A DNA stretch of 61,797 bases, taken from the NCBI GenBank assembly GCA_019637695.1, contig JAHBVG010000031.1, positions 1 through 61,797 of the forward strand, read 5' to 3'. Source of the DNA: Caldilineaceae bacterium (GTDB lineage Bacteria > Chloroflexota > Anaerolineae > Caldilineales > Caldilineaceae). The notes below the pieces were generated by a model. It made no database searches and had not been told where the DNA came from. It saw nothing but the letters and a program-made list of their open reading frames with translations. The translations under genes and the position numbers were made by a program. Below, piece by piece: positions 40,289 to 49,206 of the stretch. Numbering within the stretch: position 1 is the first letter of the stretch; the number at the start of each line of letters is the position of its first letter.

Positions 40289-42952
40289 CTAGAGCAGCCC
40301 AAATTCGTGGGCCAGGGCGACAGCCTGGGTACGATGGGTAGCGCCCAGTTTCCCGAAGATGTTGTTAATGTGCTTTTTGATGGTACTCGGCTGCACGACT
40401 AACTGCTGGGCGATCTCCTGGTTTGTGCGACCAGCGGCAATCAGACGCAGGATCTCCACCTCGCGGCTGGTGAGGGGTTCGACCAACTCGGAAGTTGGCG
40501 CGAACAAAAGCGGCGCTGGTTGGGGCTCACCTTCGCCGAAGAGACTTAGCAGACGCTCGCGATAGGCGCGCAGGTGAGGATCGCGCAGAGATGTCCGTTG
40601 CAATAGATCGGCCACGGGCTGGCCTTCATCCAGGTAACGTCGCAGATAGCCCTGTGGCTCGGCCAGGGTAAGCGAATGGGTCAGCGCCTGCTGTGAGGCT
40701 TCCACATCGCCGAGCGCAGACAGAACCAACGCACGCAGCAGTTGGATCTCGATTACGCTGCTCATACGGCCAGACGTTTCCACGACTGGGTAGAGATGAT
40801 CCAATAGATGTAGCGCCTGTGCAGAGCGCCCGTGGGCAAACCAGACCCGCGCCAGGGTGGTGATTTGGGAATCGCGCATGTAGCTGGTGCTTTCGGAGAG
40901 CGTAGGCGCGTACGAGTGCGCCCAGCGCATGGCAGCATCCAACTGACCAGTTACTAACAGCAGTCGCGCCTCCTGGGCGGCAAAGAGCGAAATCAACCGG
41001 TGGATCTGATGGCGCTGGGCCAGTTGCGTCGCCCGGTGGAGCAGATCCAGCGCCTGTGTGAAATCGCTCTGGGCTTGTTTGATGCGCGCAAGCCAGAAGT
41101 AGCCGGTCATAATGAGATCAACGATGCCTCCCTGTTCTCCCAGTGTAAGGCCGCGCCGTAAATAGGACTCCGCTTCGTCCAGTCGATTCCACTCGCGCAG
41201 CAGATCCCCCATCACAATGTAGACTTCTCCGGCGATGGGCAGGGCAGGTCCATGATCGGCTTCGACGCGCGCCAGGGCTTCCAGGTAGGACTTATGGGCA
41301 AGATGAAGCTGTCCGCGCGCCATCTGGATAAGACCTAAATTGCAGAGCGAATCGATCAGAAGGTAGAAATGATTGGAGGCGCGCCCGACTGTCACCGCCT
41401 CGGTGTAAGCCTGGAGCGCGGCACCGATATTGCCGCTGACACGGTAGGCTGTTCCCAATGCGTGGACGGTTGCCGCGCGCAAGAGACGACGTTCCAGCGG
41501 CAACAGTTGCAGCGCCAGGGTGCAAAATGCGGTTGCCTGCTCTGCCTCCCCGCGTATGGTGGCAGTGGATGCGCGAATGGCCGCAATCTCGCCAAGGATC
41601 TCGCTATCGGCGGCCGAAACAGTCTGCTCTGCCCGGTGCAGCCACCCTTCCACCGCATCCAGGGGACCGTTGTAGAGCGACACCCAGGCGTGCGCCAGGC
41701 ACAAACGGGGCCGACGGTGGACGAGATCCGCGGGCAGGGGATTCAACCAGGCCAAAAGCAGATTGACTTCACCATGCATCCACAGGCTATCCACCAGCCG
41801 TTCGATCAGGGCGGCGGCGCTCTCCCAGACCTGCGCGGCGATGAAATGGTGGACGGCTTCGCTGTACAGATTTTGGGCCTCGAACCACTCCCCGGCGCGG
41901 CGGTGCAGGCTGCGCAGATGATCGCTCTTCTCTACGTCAAGACGGCTGCGCAGCAGATCCGCAAAGAGATGGTGATACCGATACCAACGCCGCTCATCGT
42001 CCAATGGGATCAGGAAGAGATTGTCCTGTTCTAACTTTACCAACGTTTGCTGACCCTCGCTACGCTCTGTGATCGCATCACACAAGGGCGCGCAAAAGCG
42101 ATCAAGGATCGACGTCTGCAAGAGGAAGCTTTGCAGCGAAGCCGGTTGGCGTTGCAGGACCTCTTCGCTCAAGTAGTCAATAATATAACGGTGGCTGCCC
42201 GTAAAGGTAGCAATAAAGCGGGCGAAGTCTTGATACCCCTGCATGGAGAGCGTCGCCAATTGCAGACCGGCAATCCAACCTTCGGTGCGGGCGCCCAACA
42301 TATCGATCTGATCGGGCGACAGATCGAGATTGGCCGTCTTGTGCAAATAGGATCGGGCTTCTTCAGGCGCGAAGCGCAGATCCGCCGTGCGAATTTCCAC
42401 CAAGCTACCCCGGACACGCAACCGCGCCAGGGGTAGCGGAGGATCGGCCCGGGTGGTAATGGCAAGATGCAGTTGGGGAGGCTGGTGATCGAGCAAGAAG
42501 AGCAGGCTTTCGTGGATGGTGTCCTTCTCGATCAGATGATAGTCGTCGAGGACGAGGAAAAACGGCTGAGGGAAAGCCGTAATCTCGTTGATCAACGAGG
42601 TGACTACCGATTCGAGCGAGGGCGATTTCAGCGAAGGGAAGAGTCCCTGCGCCGCACGTCCGATCTCCGGCTGCACCCGTTGCAGTGAGCCGATCACATA
42701 ACGCCAAAAGCGCACAGGATCGTTATCGCCCTCATCCAGAGAAAGCCATGCAGTGCGCTCCTGAAGATTGCGCTGCGCGATCCAGTCGCCGAGCAGCGTA
42801 CTCTTGCCAAAGCCCGGCGGCGCGGAGATCAACATCAGCTTTGCCTGGAGTCCGGTGTCCAGGCGTTCCAGCAAGCGCGGGCGCGAGATCAGATCAGGTC
42901 GCGGTGGAGGAATATAAAACTTGGTCTGTAGCAGTGGCTCCAGGTTGTCCAT
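40289..42952 (-). CDS. LuxR-family regulator with MalT-like ATPase (LAL type)
   Basis: 887 residues from the ATG at 42952; a longer reading to 43030 runs through the promoter and repeats. The start MDNLEPLLQTKFYIPPPRPDLI is typical of MalT-like proteins. Walker A LISAPPGFGKST is at about residue 44 and LVLDDYHLI (Walker B) at about 134. A long TPR-like helical region spans about 380-800. The C-terminal LuxR helix-turn-helix is LTSREVEILRLIAAGRTNQEIA to TIKKHINNIFGKLG (from about 822). It is an ATP- and ligand-dependent activator. The signal it senses is unknown. Confidence 0.93.
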   Translation of the reverse strand: MDNLEPLLQTKFYIPPPRPDLISRPRLLERLDTGLQAKLMLISAPPGFGKSTLLGDWIAQRNLQERTAWLSLDEGDNDPVRFWRYVIGSLQRVQPEIGRAAQGLFPSLKSPSLESVVTSLINEITAFPQPFFLVLDDYHLIEKDTIHESLLFLLDHQPPQLHLAITTRADPPLPLARLRVRGSLVEIRTADLRFAPEEARSYLHKTANLDLSPDQIDMLGARTEGWIAGLQLATLSMQGYQDFARFIATFTGSHRYIIDYLSEEVLQRQPASLQSFLLQTSILDRFCAPLCDAITERSEGQQTLVKLEQDNLFLIPLDDERRWYRYHHLFADLLRSRLDVEKSDHLRSLHRRAGEWFEAQNLYSEAVHHFIAAQVWESAAALIERLVDSLWMHGEVNLLLAWLNPLPADLVHRRPRLCLAHAWVSLYNGPLDAVEGWLHRAEQTVSAADSEILGEIAAIRASTATIRGEAEQATAFCTLALQLLPLERRLLRAATVHALGTAYRVSGNIGAALQAYTEAVTVGRASNHFYLLIDSLCNLGLIQMARGQLHLAHKSYLEALARVEADHGPALPIAGEVYIVMGDLLREWNRLDEAESYLRRGLTLGEQGGIVDLIMTGYFWLARIKQAQSDFTQALDLLHRATQLAQRHQIHRLISLFAAQEARLLLVTGQLDAAMRWAHSYAPTLSESTSYMRDSQITTLARVWFAHGRSAQALHLLDHLYPVVETSGRMSSVIEIQLLRALVLSALGDVEASQQALTHSLTLAEPQGYLRRYLDEGQPVADLLQRTSLRDPHLRAYRERLLSLFGEGEPQPAPLLFAPTSELVEPLTSREVEILRLIAAGRTNQEIAQQLVVQPSTIKKHINNIFGKLGATHRTQAVALAHEFGLL

Positions 42953-42960
42953 GACAGGGA

Positions 42961-42989
42961 ATTGTAGGCCCTCTCGCGCTGTGGGACAA
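42961..42989 (-). promoter_or_regulatory. Promoter of the MalT-type gene, predicted leaderless
   Basis: Minus strand TTGTCC (42989-42984), 17 bases, TACAAT (42966-42961). The ATG is only eight bases beyond the -10 box and no ribosome site is present, so the mRNA would start at or next to the ATG. Confidence 0.55.
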
Positions 42990-42991
42990 GC

Positions 42992-43094
42992 ATAATGAGT
43001 AATGCGTAATTTGCGTAGACCAAGTGGCACCTCAAAGGGCGAAAGCTGCTCTACACGACCTTACTCATTACGCATTACTCATTACGCATTATCT
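42992..43094. repeat. Inverted ATTACGC/ATTACTC heptamer repeat
   Basis: The left arm 42992-43009 and the right block 43061-43094 are period-7 units (TTACTCA, TTACGCA) in opposite orientation and pair over at least 17 bases. The block contains the stop codon of the alpha-2-macroglobulin gene. It may terminate that gene or insulate the regulator promoter. Confidence 0.8.
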
Positions 43095-46000
43095 CCCCAC
43101 GATTGGTAGCCACGTCTGCGTTCCATCTACGGTTAGCACATGATTACCGGCTGCATTGGTCTGGATTGTACGGCCGGCGCCATCGACGGCGTTGGCCTCG
43201 GCCACGCGGATGGTGGTCGATCCCACGCTGCTGCTGGTGAAGACGAGTGTGGCGAGCGGCGTTCCACTGGGCAGATATGCGGGCAGATCGTAGATACCCA
43301 CGGCCACGCCGCCCGGCTCCGTCTGCGGTCCCAATGGGATTACCCTGCCCAGCGCCGGGTTGACCTCCATGCGCTTGAGCGTCAATCGGGTGGGATCAAC
43401 GTTGAGCGTCAGATCGAAGCCGCCAAGGGCGGAGGCGTTACTTTCCCCCGTGTTGAGGCTGTTGAGCGCCACCGTGACCCGCACTTCCTCTGCGACCCAA
43501 AGTGTATCCTTATTTGTGGTGATGGTAAAGCTGGCCGAGCCGCTGCCAGCGCCAGGCAGTGACCGTTGGACACCGCACGTTGTCCCCTGCCAACTGCCCA
43601 CGGCAGCCACATCGCGCAGATCCACCTTGCCGTCCCCATTGACGTCGTGATGGAGGTTATCTGTGCGCCACGCTGCCGCCGTCAACTGTGCGTCGAAGGC
43701 TGTGATCTGGCAACTGCGGTCGAAGTCACCGGCCAATCTGGGCATAGATCCCAACTTGTCCGGCGCTACCAGCACGCGCTGGCTGCCCGTGCGCCCCCAC
43801 ACTTCATCCTTGTACATGGGCGAGGCCGTCGCTGGCAGCACGCTGAAATCCCCCGCCGTTGTCGCCCGCATGAGATAGGTGAAGGTATGCTCGCCCTGCC
43901 ACAGATTGGTGATGAAGAATTCCACCCGATCATCGCGGGCTTCCTTTTGGTTGTAGCCCCAGATATTCCAGTAAAAGACGTCATCATAGCCGCCCCAGCC
44001 GCGCGGATTCATGCGCTCTTCCACCACCTCGAACCCGGCGGGGATGGGGTCGGTGATGAGGACGTACCAGAGTTCCTGGTTGTTTTTGACCTTCAATGTC
44101 ACTTCAACGAGATCGTTCAAATTGTACGCGCCGTCGTTGCGCGGCGTTCCTTCGGCCAGTTTATAACTGCGCGCCACGGATAGCCCCTCATCCACCGACG
44201 AGACGGGCGTGAAGCCCTCATAATAGATCTGCTGGTTGAGGATGGCGGTATAATAGAGCGACCCCGCGCCGGCGCTGCGTTCGATCTGTAGCGTGTTGTC
44301 GCCCGCCGTCAGTTGATCCCCGCTGAGTTTGATGGGTGGGATCGGCGCGGCAGCGGTCTGTGGGGTCACGGCGCCGCTGCCGATGGATTGGCCGTTGAGG
44401 CTGACGTTGTAGCTGTAATTCGACTGCAACTCGCCGGTGGACTTGATCACGTCCACCAGGCCGAGGACGGCGAAGGCGGTGGCCTGGGTATTGCCCCATC
44501 CTGCGCCGCGGCGATTTTCCAGCAGCCAGCGCACAGCTTTGGGCAGTTTAGGATCGTTCGGACGCAGCGTCGCCAGGGCGCGCACCGCCAGCGCGCTGTT
44601 CTTCGTATCTGAGGCCATTGTCTGCCAATGGCGGCCATCCCAATAATCGCCAGCCAGCGGCCAGTAGACAGTGGTCGTGGTTTCGACGGCGCGCGCCAGC
44701 AGGGTGTTGAGCACCGTATTGGCGTTGCTGCCATCGCCGTTGAGGTGGAGCGCCAACGCCAGCGCTGCGATCTGCGAGGCGTCCATTTCAGCGGTTTGAT
44801 GGATCAACGCCTGGAGAATCGGCAGATCCCCGCGACCAGCCAGCGCTTTGACATAGTGCGCGAAGGCGTGGATACCCACATCGGTTGTCCCGTTGAGCGT
44901 ATTATCCAGATGATCGAAGCCGCGCTGAAGGACGTTGCCATCCACGTTGAAGCCAGCCTCGGCGATGGTGTGCAGGCCGAAGAGTACATAGGCTGTGAGG
45001 AAGGCGTCGCCGTTGTCGTCGTAGAACCAGCCCCAGCCGCCGCCGCCGTGCTGGAAACCATAGATCTTCTGTAAGCCCTGCTCGACGATCTTGGGCAGAT
45101 CCGCTGCCTTGGGGTTGGGCAGGCCCAGATCGGCGTACGCTTTGGCGGCCACGGCGCTGGGCACCACCCGGCTCATTGTCTGTTCCACACAGCCATAGGG
45201 GAAGTCGATCAACTCATCCAGCCCGTCGAGTACGCCCAGCGCCAGCGACGGCGATATGCGCACCTCTAGCGTTGTGCCTTCGGCGACGGCGTTGAGCGGC
45301 AGGGTGAAGTGTTCGGTTGCGCTGAGATTGGCCCCACCGGCGGCCAGCCATCGATCCGGCACGGCAAAGGGCTTGATGGGGAAGGGCAGTTCGACAATAT
45401 CCCCACCGGCAGCGGTTTGCAGCGTCGCCGTGATCAGCCCCGTTCCGCTGCGCGCGGCCACTGCCGTCCAGTTGAGCGCGGCGCTGCCGCCGGTGGGAAG
45501 CGCGACCCCTGCTGCCTCGTTGTTAAGCAACACAAGATTGTCGGCGTTGACGCTGGCAGATCCGTTAATGGCCGCGGCGGAGAAGTTCTGCGCCACTACG
45601 CCAGCCTCAAAGCGATCCCCCACCACGCCGAAGCGTGGCAGCGCCGGGCGCACGATGATCTCTTGCGTCACCAGCAGCGTTTTTTGCCCCGTCCCTACGT
45701 TGGCCTCGGCGTCAATGACCCTGGCAATCACGCGCCAGGTGGTGAGGTTGTCGGGTAGATCCACCATCACCGTGGCCTTGCCATCGGCGCCGGTGGTGAT
45801 CGTCGCATTCCAATAGGCGGTGTCGACGAAATTGCGGCGTACAGTGACGGTATCAGCGCTATCGCCGCCGCCGATGCCTCCCGCTGGCGCGCCGGGCGAT
45901 GGCGTCCCTTCGACTGGCGGCGCGTTGTAGCCCCAAGGACGGCGGACCAAAGAATCGTAGGTAAGGACACTGCTGGCGCGGCGTCCCCAAAAGACATCAA

Positions 46001-48260
46001 AGAGATCGGCGGAGAGGTCCGCTTGCAGGGCGTAGATGGCTTCATCCACCAGCACCAGGCCCACCCGCGCCGGCACACCTACGCCGTTTGCATCCGTCAC
46101 CTGCACGGTGAGGGCAGCGCTTTCCCCGGGTCGATATTGGGGGGCGTCGGCGCTGATGCTCACATTCAATTTTTTGTTGTCAGCGGGGACGATCAACTCG
46201 GTCCGCGCCATAAGCAGCCGCCCTTCGCGGGTCCGTTCCCATTCGCTAACGTCGCCGGTTTTGAAGATGTGGAGTCGAGCAACCACGTTGGGAGCAAACT
46301 GTTCGTCGATGGGCAGATCGATCTGCGTCACCGGGCCGTTGATCTGGACGATCTGCTCGCGATAGATCCCATCCCGTTCCAATGTGAGGAGCGCCACGCC
46401 GTTGATTTTCGATTGGATCAGCAGGCGCGCCGTCTCGCCGGGCAGATAGCTCTCCTTGTCGGTGAGGATGGATAGCTCGTTCTCGTTGAAATAGTACCAA
46501 TCGTTGGCGTTGGGATCGAAGACCCAAAGGTAGTTCACTGCCAACACTTTGCGTCCACGGCCATCGACTGTCTGCGCTTCCACGCGATACCAGCCCTGGG
46601 GCACATTGACGAAGGTGAAGCGCGCCCGGCCCGCGCCATCGGTAACGAGCGTCTGCGCAGGGACGGCGTCGCTCTCAGGCGTTTCATCCCAATAGTCGCG
46701 GATGATACGCACGGTCACACTTTTGCCGCCAGCAGCGGAACTGTCATGGTTGCGGCTCTGCACGTCCATGAGTACGCTTTCATCCGTGCTGTATCCCCAT
46801 TTGTGGGGGGCCGCCGAGAGGACGAAGCTATTCCAATAGACGGGGAGCTGTGCTGCGCCGGTCACAGGCAACGCGCGCGCATCGGTTACCTCCGCTTCAA
46901 AGGTATAGACGGCGTCGTATTGATCCGTGGCTTCGGGCGCATAGCTCATCGTCCACGTGCCATCAGGCGCGGTGACGCCGGTCCGCGTCTCGATGAGTTG
47001 GTTGTAGTAAGGCGATTGTCCACCGCCGGACCACCAATACCAGCCATAGCGAGGAAGCGTATATCGGTAGATCTTCAACTGGACTTGAGCATTTGCTACC
47101 GGCTGGCCGAAGTAGTAATCCGCCGCCACGGTGATCTGTGTACTGTCCCCCGAAATCAGCGAATTGCTCTGGGCGCTGACCATAACCTGATATTCCGGCT
47201 TGCGGTACTCTTCCACACGCAGGCGCTGGGTCTGCGTCTGCCCATCCACGTTAAGGATGAGGGTCCACCAGCCTAGCGGCGGGCTATCGCCAATCGTAAA
47301 TTCCCCGTGGAGCGCGCCGAACGCGTCGAGCATCCCTGGCTGGGTGGCGATGAGGTTGTTGCGGGCGTCGCGCAAAGTCACCGTGATCGGCGTGTTGGCC
47401 GAGATCTGGCTGTAGCCGTCCACGCTGCGCTGGCGCACAAAGGCCTGGTAATGGATGATCTGGTTAGGGCGGTAGATAGGGCGGTCGGTGTAGAGATAAA
47501 GGGTCTTGTCCTCGGCGGGCGCGCTATCCCACCACTGCCATTCCGAGGTCCACTGCCAGTGGAAGCCGACGGCGCTGACCTCGCCGTTGCCCTGAGCGAC
47601 AACCATGAACGGTTCAACTTCGGCGGCCCACAGATGCGCTACACCGTCAGCGTCGGTGAGGGCGGAGGTGAGCGCCGCGCCCTCTCTGTCATAGAGCGTG
47701 ACAGCCACACCCGGGCTGGGCTGACGCCCCTGCAAATTGGTGAGCCAGGCGATCACCTGTCCGCCGGCGGCTTGCTTGACCATCAGCCCGTTGCGCCCGA
47801 CGATCACATAGTCGGCGTCTGTGCCGGCGCTGCTGCTGGCGGTGATCGCGTAAAATCCGCTTGGCACATTGGCGGGGAAGTTAGCGTATTGCGGCGTATA
47901 CCAATCGTAGGTGGTGAATGTCTGCTGCCAGGCGACGGTTGCTGTCAACCCGACGACTTCCACCACGGAATTGTTGTAGGGTTCATAGATCGCCATACGC
48001 CGAACAAATTCCACGGGCGTCAGCGGGTAGAGGGTAAAATCGATGGTGACGGTCCCCTGGCCGGGCCACAGCGGCATTCGGTTGTACCCGCTGGGATCCA
48101 CTTGTTGAACGCCGCGCCCCCAGCCGAAGTTGGGTCCCTCTCCCCACCACTGCGCAGAGAGGGAGAGGCGCGTCGCCATCACAACGCAGACGACGAACGC
48201 CAACGCCGCAAACCACCGCCACGCCCAAAACTGACTTGCGCTAGACGAACGGGTGATCAT
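43089..48260 (-). CDS. Alpha-2-macroglobulin family protein with dockerin-like and cohesin-like C-terminus
   Basis: 1723 residues. The N-terminal helix FAALAFVVCVVMATRLSLSA is a signal sequence (about residues 17-37; no lipobox). MG2-type TDRPIYRPNQIIHYQAFVRQ is at about 250, and the macroglobulin body follows. The thioester motif PYGCVEQTMSRV is intact at about 1024. From about 1508, GDFDRSCQITAFDAQ and HDVNGDGKVDLRDVAAVGSW form a dockerin-type calcium-repeat pair. The last ~140 residues (VTVALNSLN, ALGGFDLTLNVDP, GTPLATLVFTS) match a cohesin-like beta-sandwich. Bacterial macroglobulins trap proteases. The dockerin plus cohesin on one chain could allow self-assembly or docking on other surface proteins (inference). 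Confidence 0.9.
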   Translation of the reverse strand: MITRSSSASQFWAWRWFAALAFVVCVVMATRLSLSAQWWGEGPNFGWGRGVQQVDPSGYNRMPLWPGQGTVTIDFTLYPLTPVEFVRRMAIYEPYNNSVVEVVGLTATVAWQQTFTTYDWYTPQYANFPANVPSGFYAITASSSAGTDADYVIVGRNGLMVKQAAGGQVIAWLTNLQGRQPSPGVAVTLYDREGAALTSALTDADGVAHLWAAEVEPFMVVAQGNGEVSAVGFHWQWTSEWQWWDSAPAEDKTLYLYTDRPIYRPNQIIHYQAFVRQRSVDGYSQISANTPITVTLRDARNNLIATQPGMLDAFGALHGEFTIGDSPPLGWWTLILNVDGQTQTQRLRVEEYRKPEYQVMVSAQSNSLISGDSTQITVAADYYFGQPVANAQVQLKIYRYTLPRYGWYWWSGGGQSPYYNQLIETRTGVTAPDGTWTMSYAPEATDQYDAVYTFEAEVTDARALPVTGAAQLPVYWNSFVLSAAPHKWGYSTDESVLMDVQSRNHDSSAAGGKSVTVRIIRDYWDETPESDAVPAQTLVTDGAGRARFTFVNVPQGWYRVEAQTVDGRGRKVLAVNYLWVFDPNANDWYYFNENELSILTDKESYLPGETARLLIQSKINGVALLTLERDGIYREQIVQINGPVTQIDLPIDEQFAPNVVARLHIFKTGDVSEWERTREGRLLMARTELIVPADNKKLNVSISADAPQYRPGESAALTVQVTDANGVGVPARVGLVLVDEAIYALQADLSADLFDVFWGRRASSVLTYDSLVRRPWGYNAPPVEGTPSPGAPAGGIGGGDSADTVTVRRNFVDTAYWNATITTGADGKATVMVDLPDNLTTWRVIARVIDAEANVGTGQKTLLVTQEIIVRPALPRFGVVGDRFEAGVVAQNFSAAAINGSASVNADNLVLLNNEAAGVALPTGGSAALNWTAVAARSGTGLITATLQTAAGGDIVELPFPIKPFAVPDRWLAAGGANLSATEHFTLPLNAVAEGTTLEVRISPSLALGVLDGLDELIDFPYGCVEQTMSRVVPSAVAAKAYADLGLPNPKAADLPKIVEQGLQKIYGFQHGGGGWGWFYDDNGDAFLTAYVLFGLHTIAEAGFNVDGNVLQRGFDHLDNTLNGTTDVGIHAFAHYVKALAGRGDLPILQALIHQTAEMDASQIAALALALHLNGDGSNANTVLNTLLARAVETTTTVYWPLAGDYWDGRHWQTMASDTKNSALAVRALATLRPNDPKLPKAVRWLLENRRGAGWGNTQATAFAVLGLVDVIKSTGELQSNYSYNVSLNGQSIGSGAVTPQTAAAPIPPIKLSGDQLTAGDNTLQIERSAGAGSLYYTAILNQQIYYEGFTPVSSVDEGLSVARSYKLAEGTPRNDGAYNLNDLVEVTLKVKNNQELWYVLITDPIPAGFEVVEERMNPRGWGGYDDVFYWNIWGYNQKEARDDRVEFFITNLWQGEHTFTYLMRATTAGDFSVLPATASPMYKDEVWGRTGSQRVLVAPDKLGSMPRLAGDFDRSCQITAFDAQLTAAAWRTDNLHHDVNGDGKVDLRDVAAVGSWQGTTCGVQRSLPGAGSGSASFTITTNKDTLWVAEEVRVTVALNSLNTGESNASALGGFDLTLNVDPTRLTLKRMEVNPALGRVIPLGPQTEPGGVAVGIYDLPAYLPSGTPLATLVFTSSSVGSTTIRVAEANAVDGAGRTIQTNAAGNHVLTVDGTQTWLPIVGR

Positions 48261-48327
48261 AGATGTGTCCTTTGGGTAGTCTTTGAAATGACGCAGCGCC
48301 GCAAAGCTGGGAAGCGCGCTGATCTAC

Positions 48328-48356
48328 AGTGTAATGAGAGACCGATAGCAAGTCAA
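48328..48356 (-). promoter_or_regulatory. Promoter of the alpha-2-macroglobulin gene
   Basis: On the minus strand TTGACT (48356-48351) and TACACT (48333-48328) are 17 bases apart. The start site would be near 48321, giving a leader of about 60 bases ending with AAAGGA before the ATG at 48260. Confidence 0.65.
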
Positions 48357-48501
48357 TGGGGGGCTTGTGCAAGCAATCACAATAGCCATGATTTTGCGCT
48401 TTTGTAGGGGATCGGGTATGTTTCTTACGGTTGAAGCAAGCTGGAAGGCCCTGTTATTGGTTGCATTTATCGTCCACTTGGGACAGAGGTTGTTCGCCCT
48501 T

Positions 48502-49152
48502 ATGAATCGAAATGTCATCTTAATTGCCGTTGCATTGGTCGTTGTGATCGTCGTTGCCGTTGTGTTTGGGCGCGGGTTGTTGCCCGGCGGGCAGACAGCC
48601 ATCGTATCGGGGACCACCGGCGAAACCGCCACCGACGCTGCAAACCCTGCCGCGGCCAATCCAGGGCAGGGCTACGGCGATGCAGTGTCACCTCTTCTAA
48701 TTTCGTTTCGAGAGTGGCAGGCAGGGCCAATTGCAGAGCGGACGGAAGCGTTGGAGGCGAAGATGGAAAACGCCGGCGCGCTTTCTAACCTGACCTATGG
48801 CAATTTCCTGCTTCTCTATTTGCAGGCGCAGGCAACGGGCCGAAATGATCTGGCCATGGATTGGGTTGTCCAGGAGACAATTTCGCCCCGTCTACAGCCG
48901 ATCTATGAGGCGATTGTAAATGAAAGCGCAGCGTTGATGGGTGCGATGAATCAACTCACCCCGCCCGCCGAACTGGCCGAACATCAAGACCGCTTGATCC
49001 AATGTCTCGACTACGAGAATAGACGATCCCAGGCGATTGTCGACGTCTTGTCGGGCACGAGCAGCATCACCGTCCCCGCGCGCAGCACCAATCCATGCGC
49101 CGATCTGGAACCATCCATTGAGGCGATTGACAACTTCGCCGCCAACCCATAA
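48502..49152 (+). CDS. Membrane-anchored hypothetical protein
   Basis: 216 residues from the ATG at 48502 (an ATG at 48418 or 48367 would add a tail without clear ribosome site). MNRNVILIAVALVVVIVVAV is a single N-terminal membrane anchor, followed by a Gly/Thr/Ala-rich linker. A mainly helical outer domain follows (FREWQAGPIAERTEALEAKM, then ENRRSQAIVDVL). Two Cys (LIQCLDYEN, TNPCADLE) may form a disulfide. It is divergent from the macroglobulin gene, suggesting a cell-envelope role. No family recognised. Confidence 0.65.
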   Translation: MNRNVILIAVALVVVIVVAVVFGRGLLPGGQTAIVSGTTGETATDAANPAAANPGQGYGDAVSPLLISFREWQAGPIAERTEALEAKMENAGALSNLTYGNFLLLYLQAQATGRNDLAMDWVVQETISPRLQPIYEAIVNESAALMGAMNQLTPPAELAEHQDRLIQCLDYENRRSQAIVDVLSGTSSITVPARSTNPCADLEPSIEAIDNFAANP

Positions 49153-49206
49153 AAGAGCGAAGGGTGAAGAGTGAGAAAAACGTTCTCTCCCTTCACCCTT
49201 CACCCT

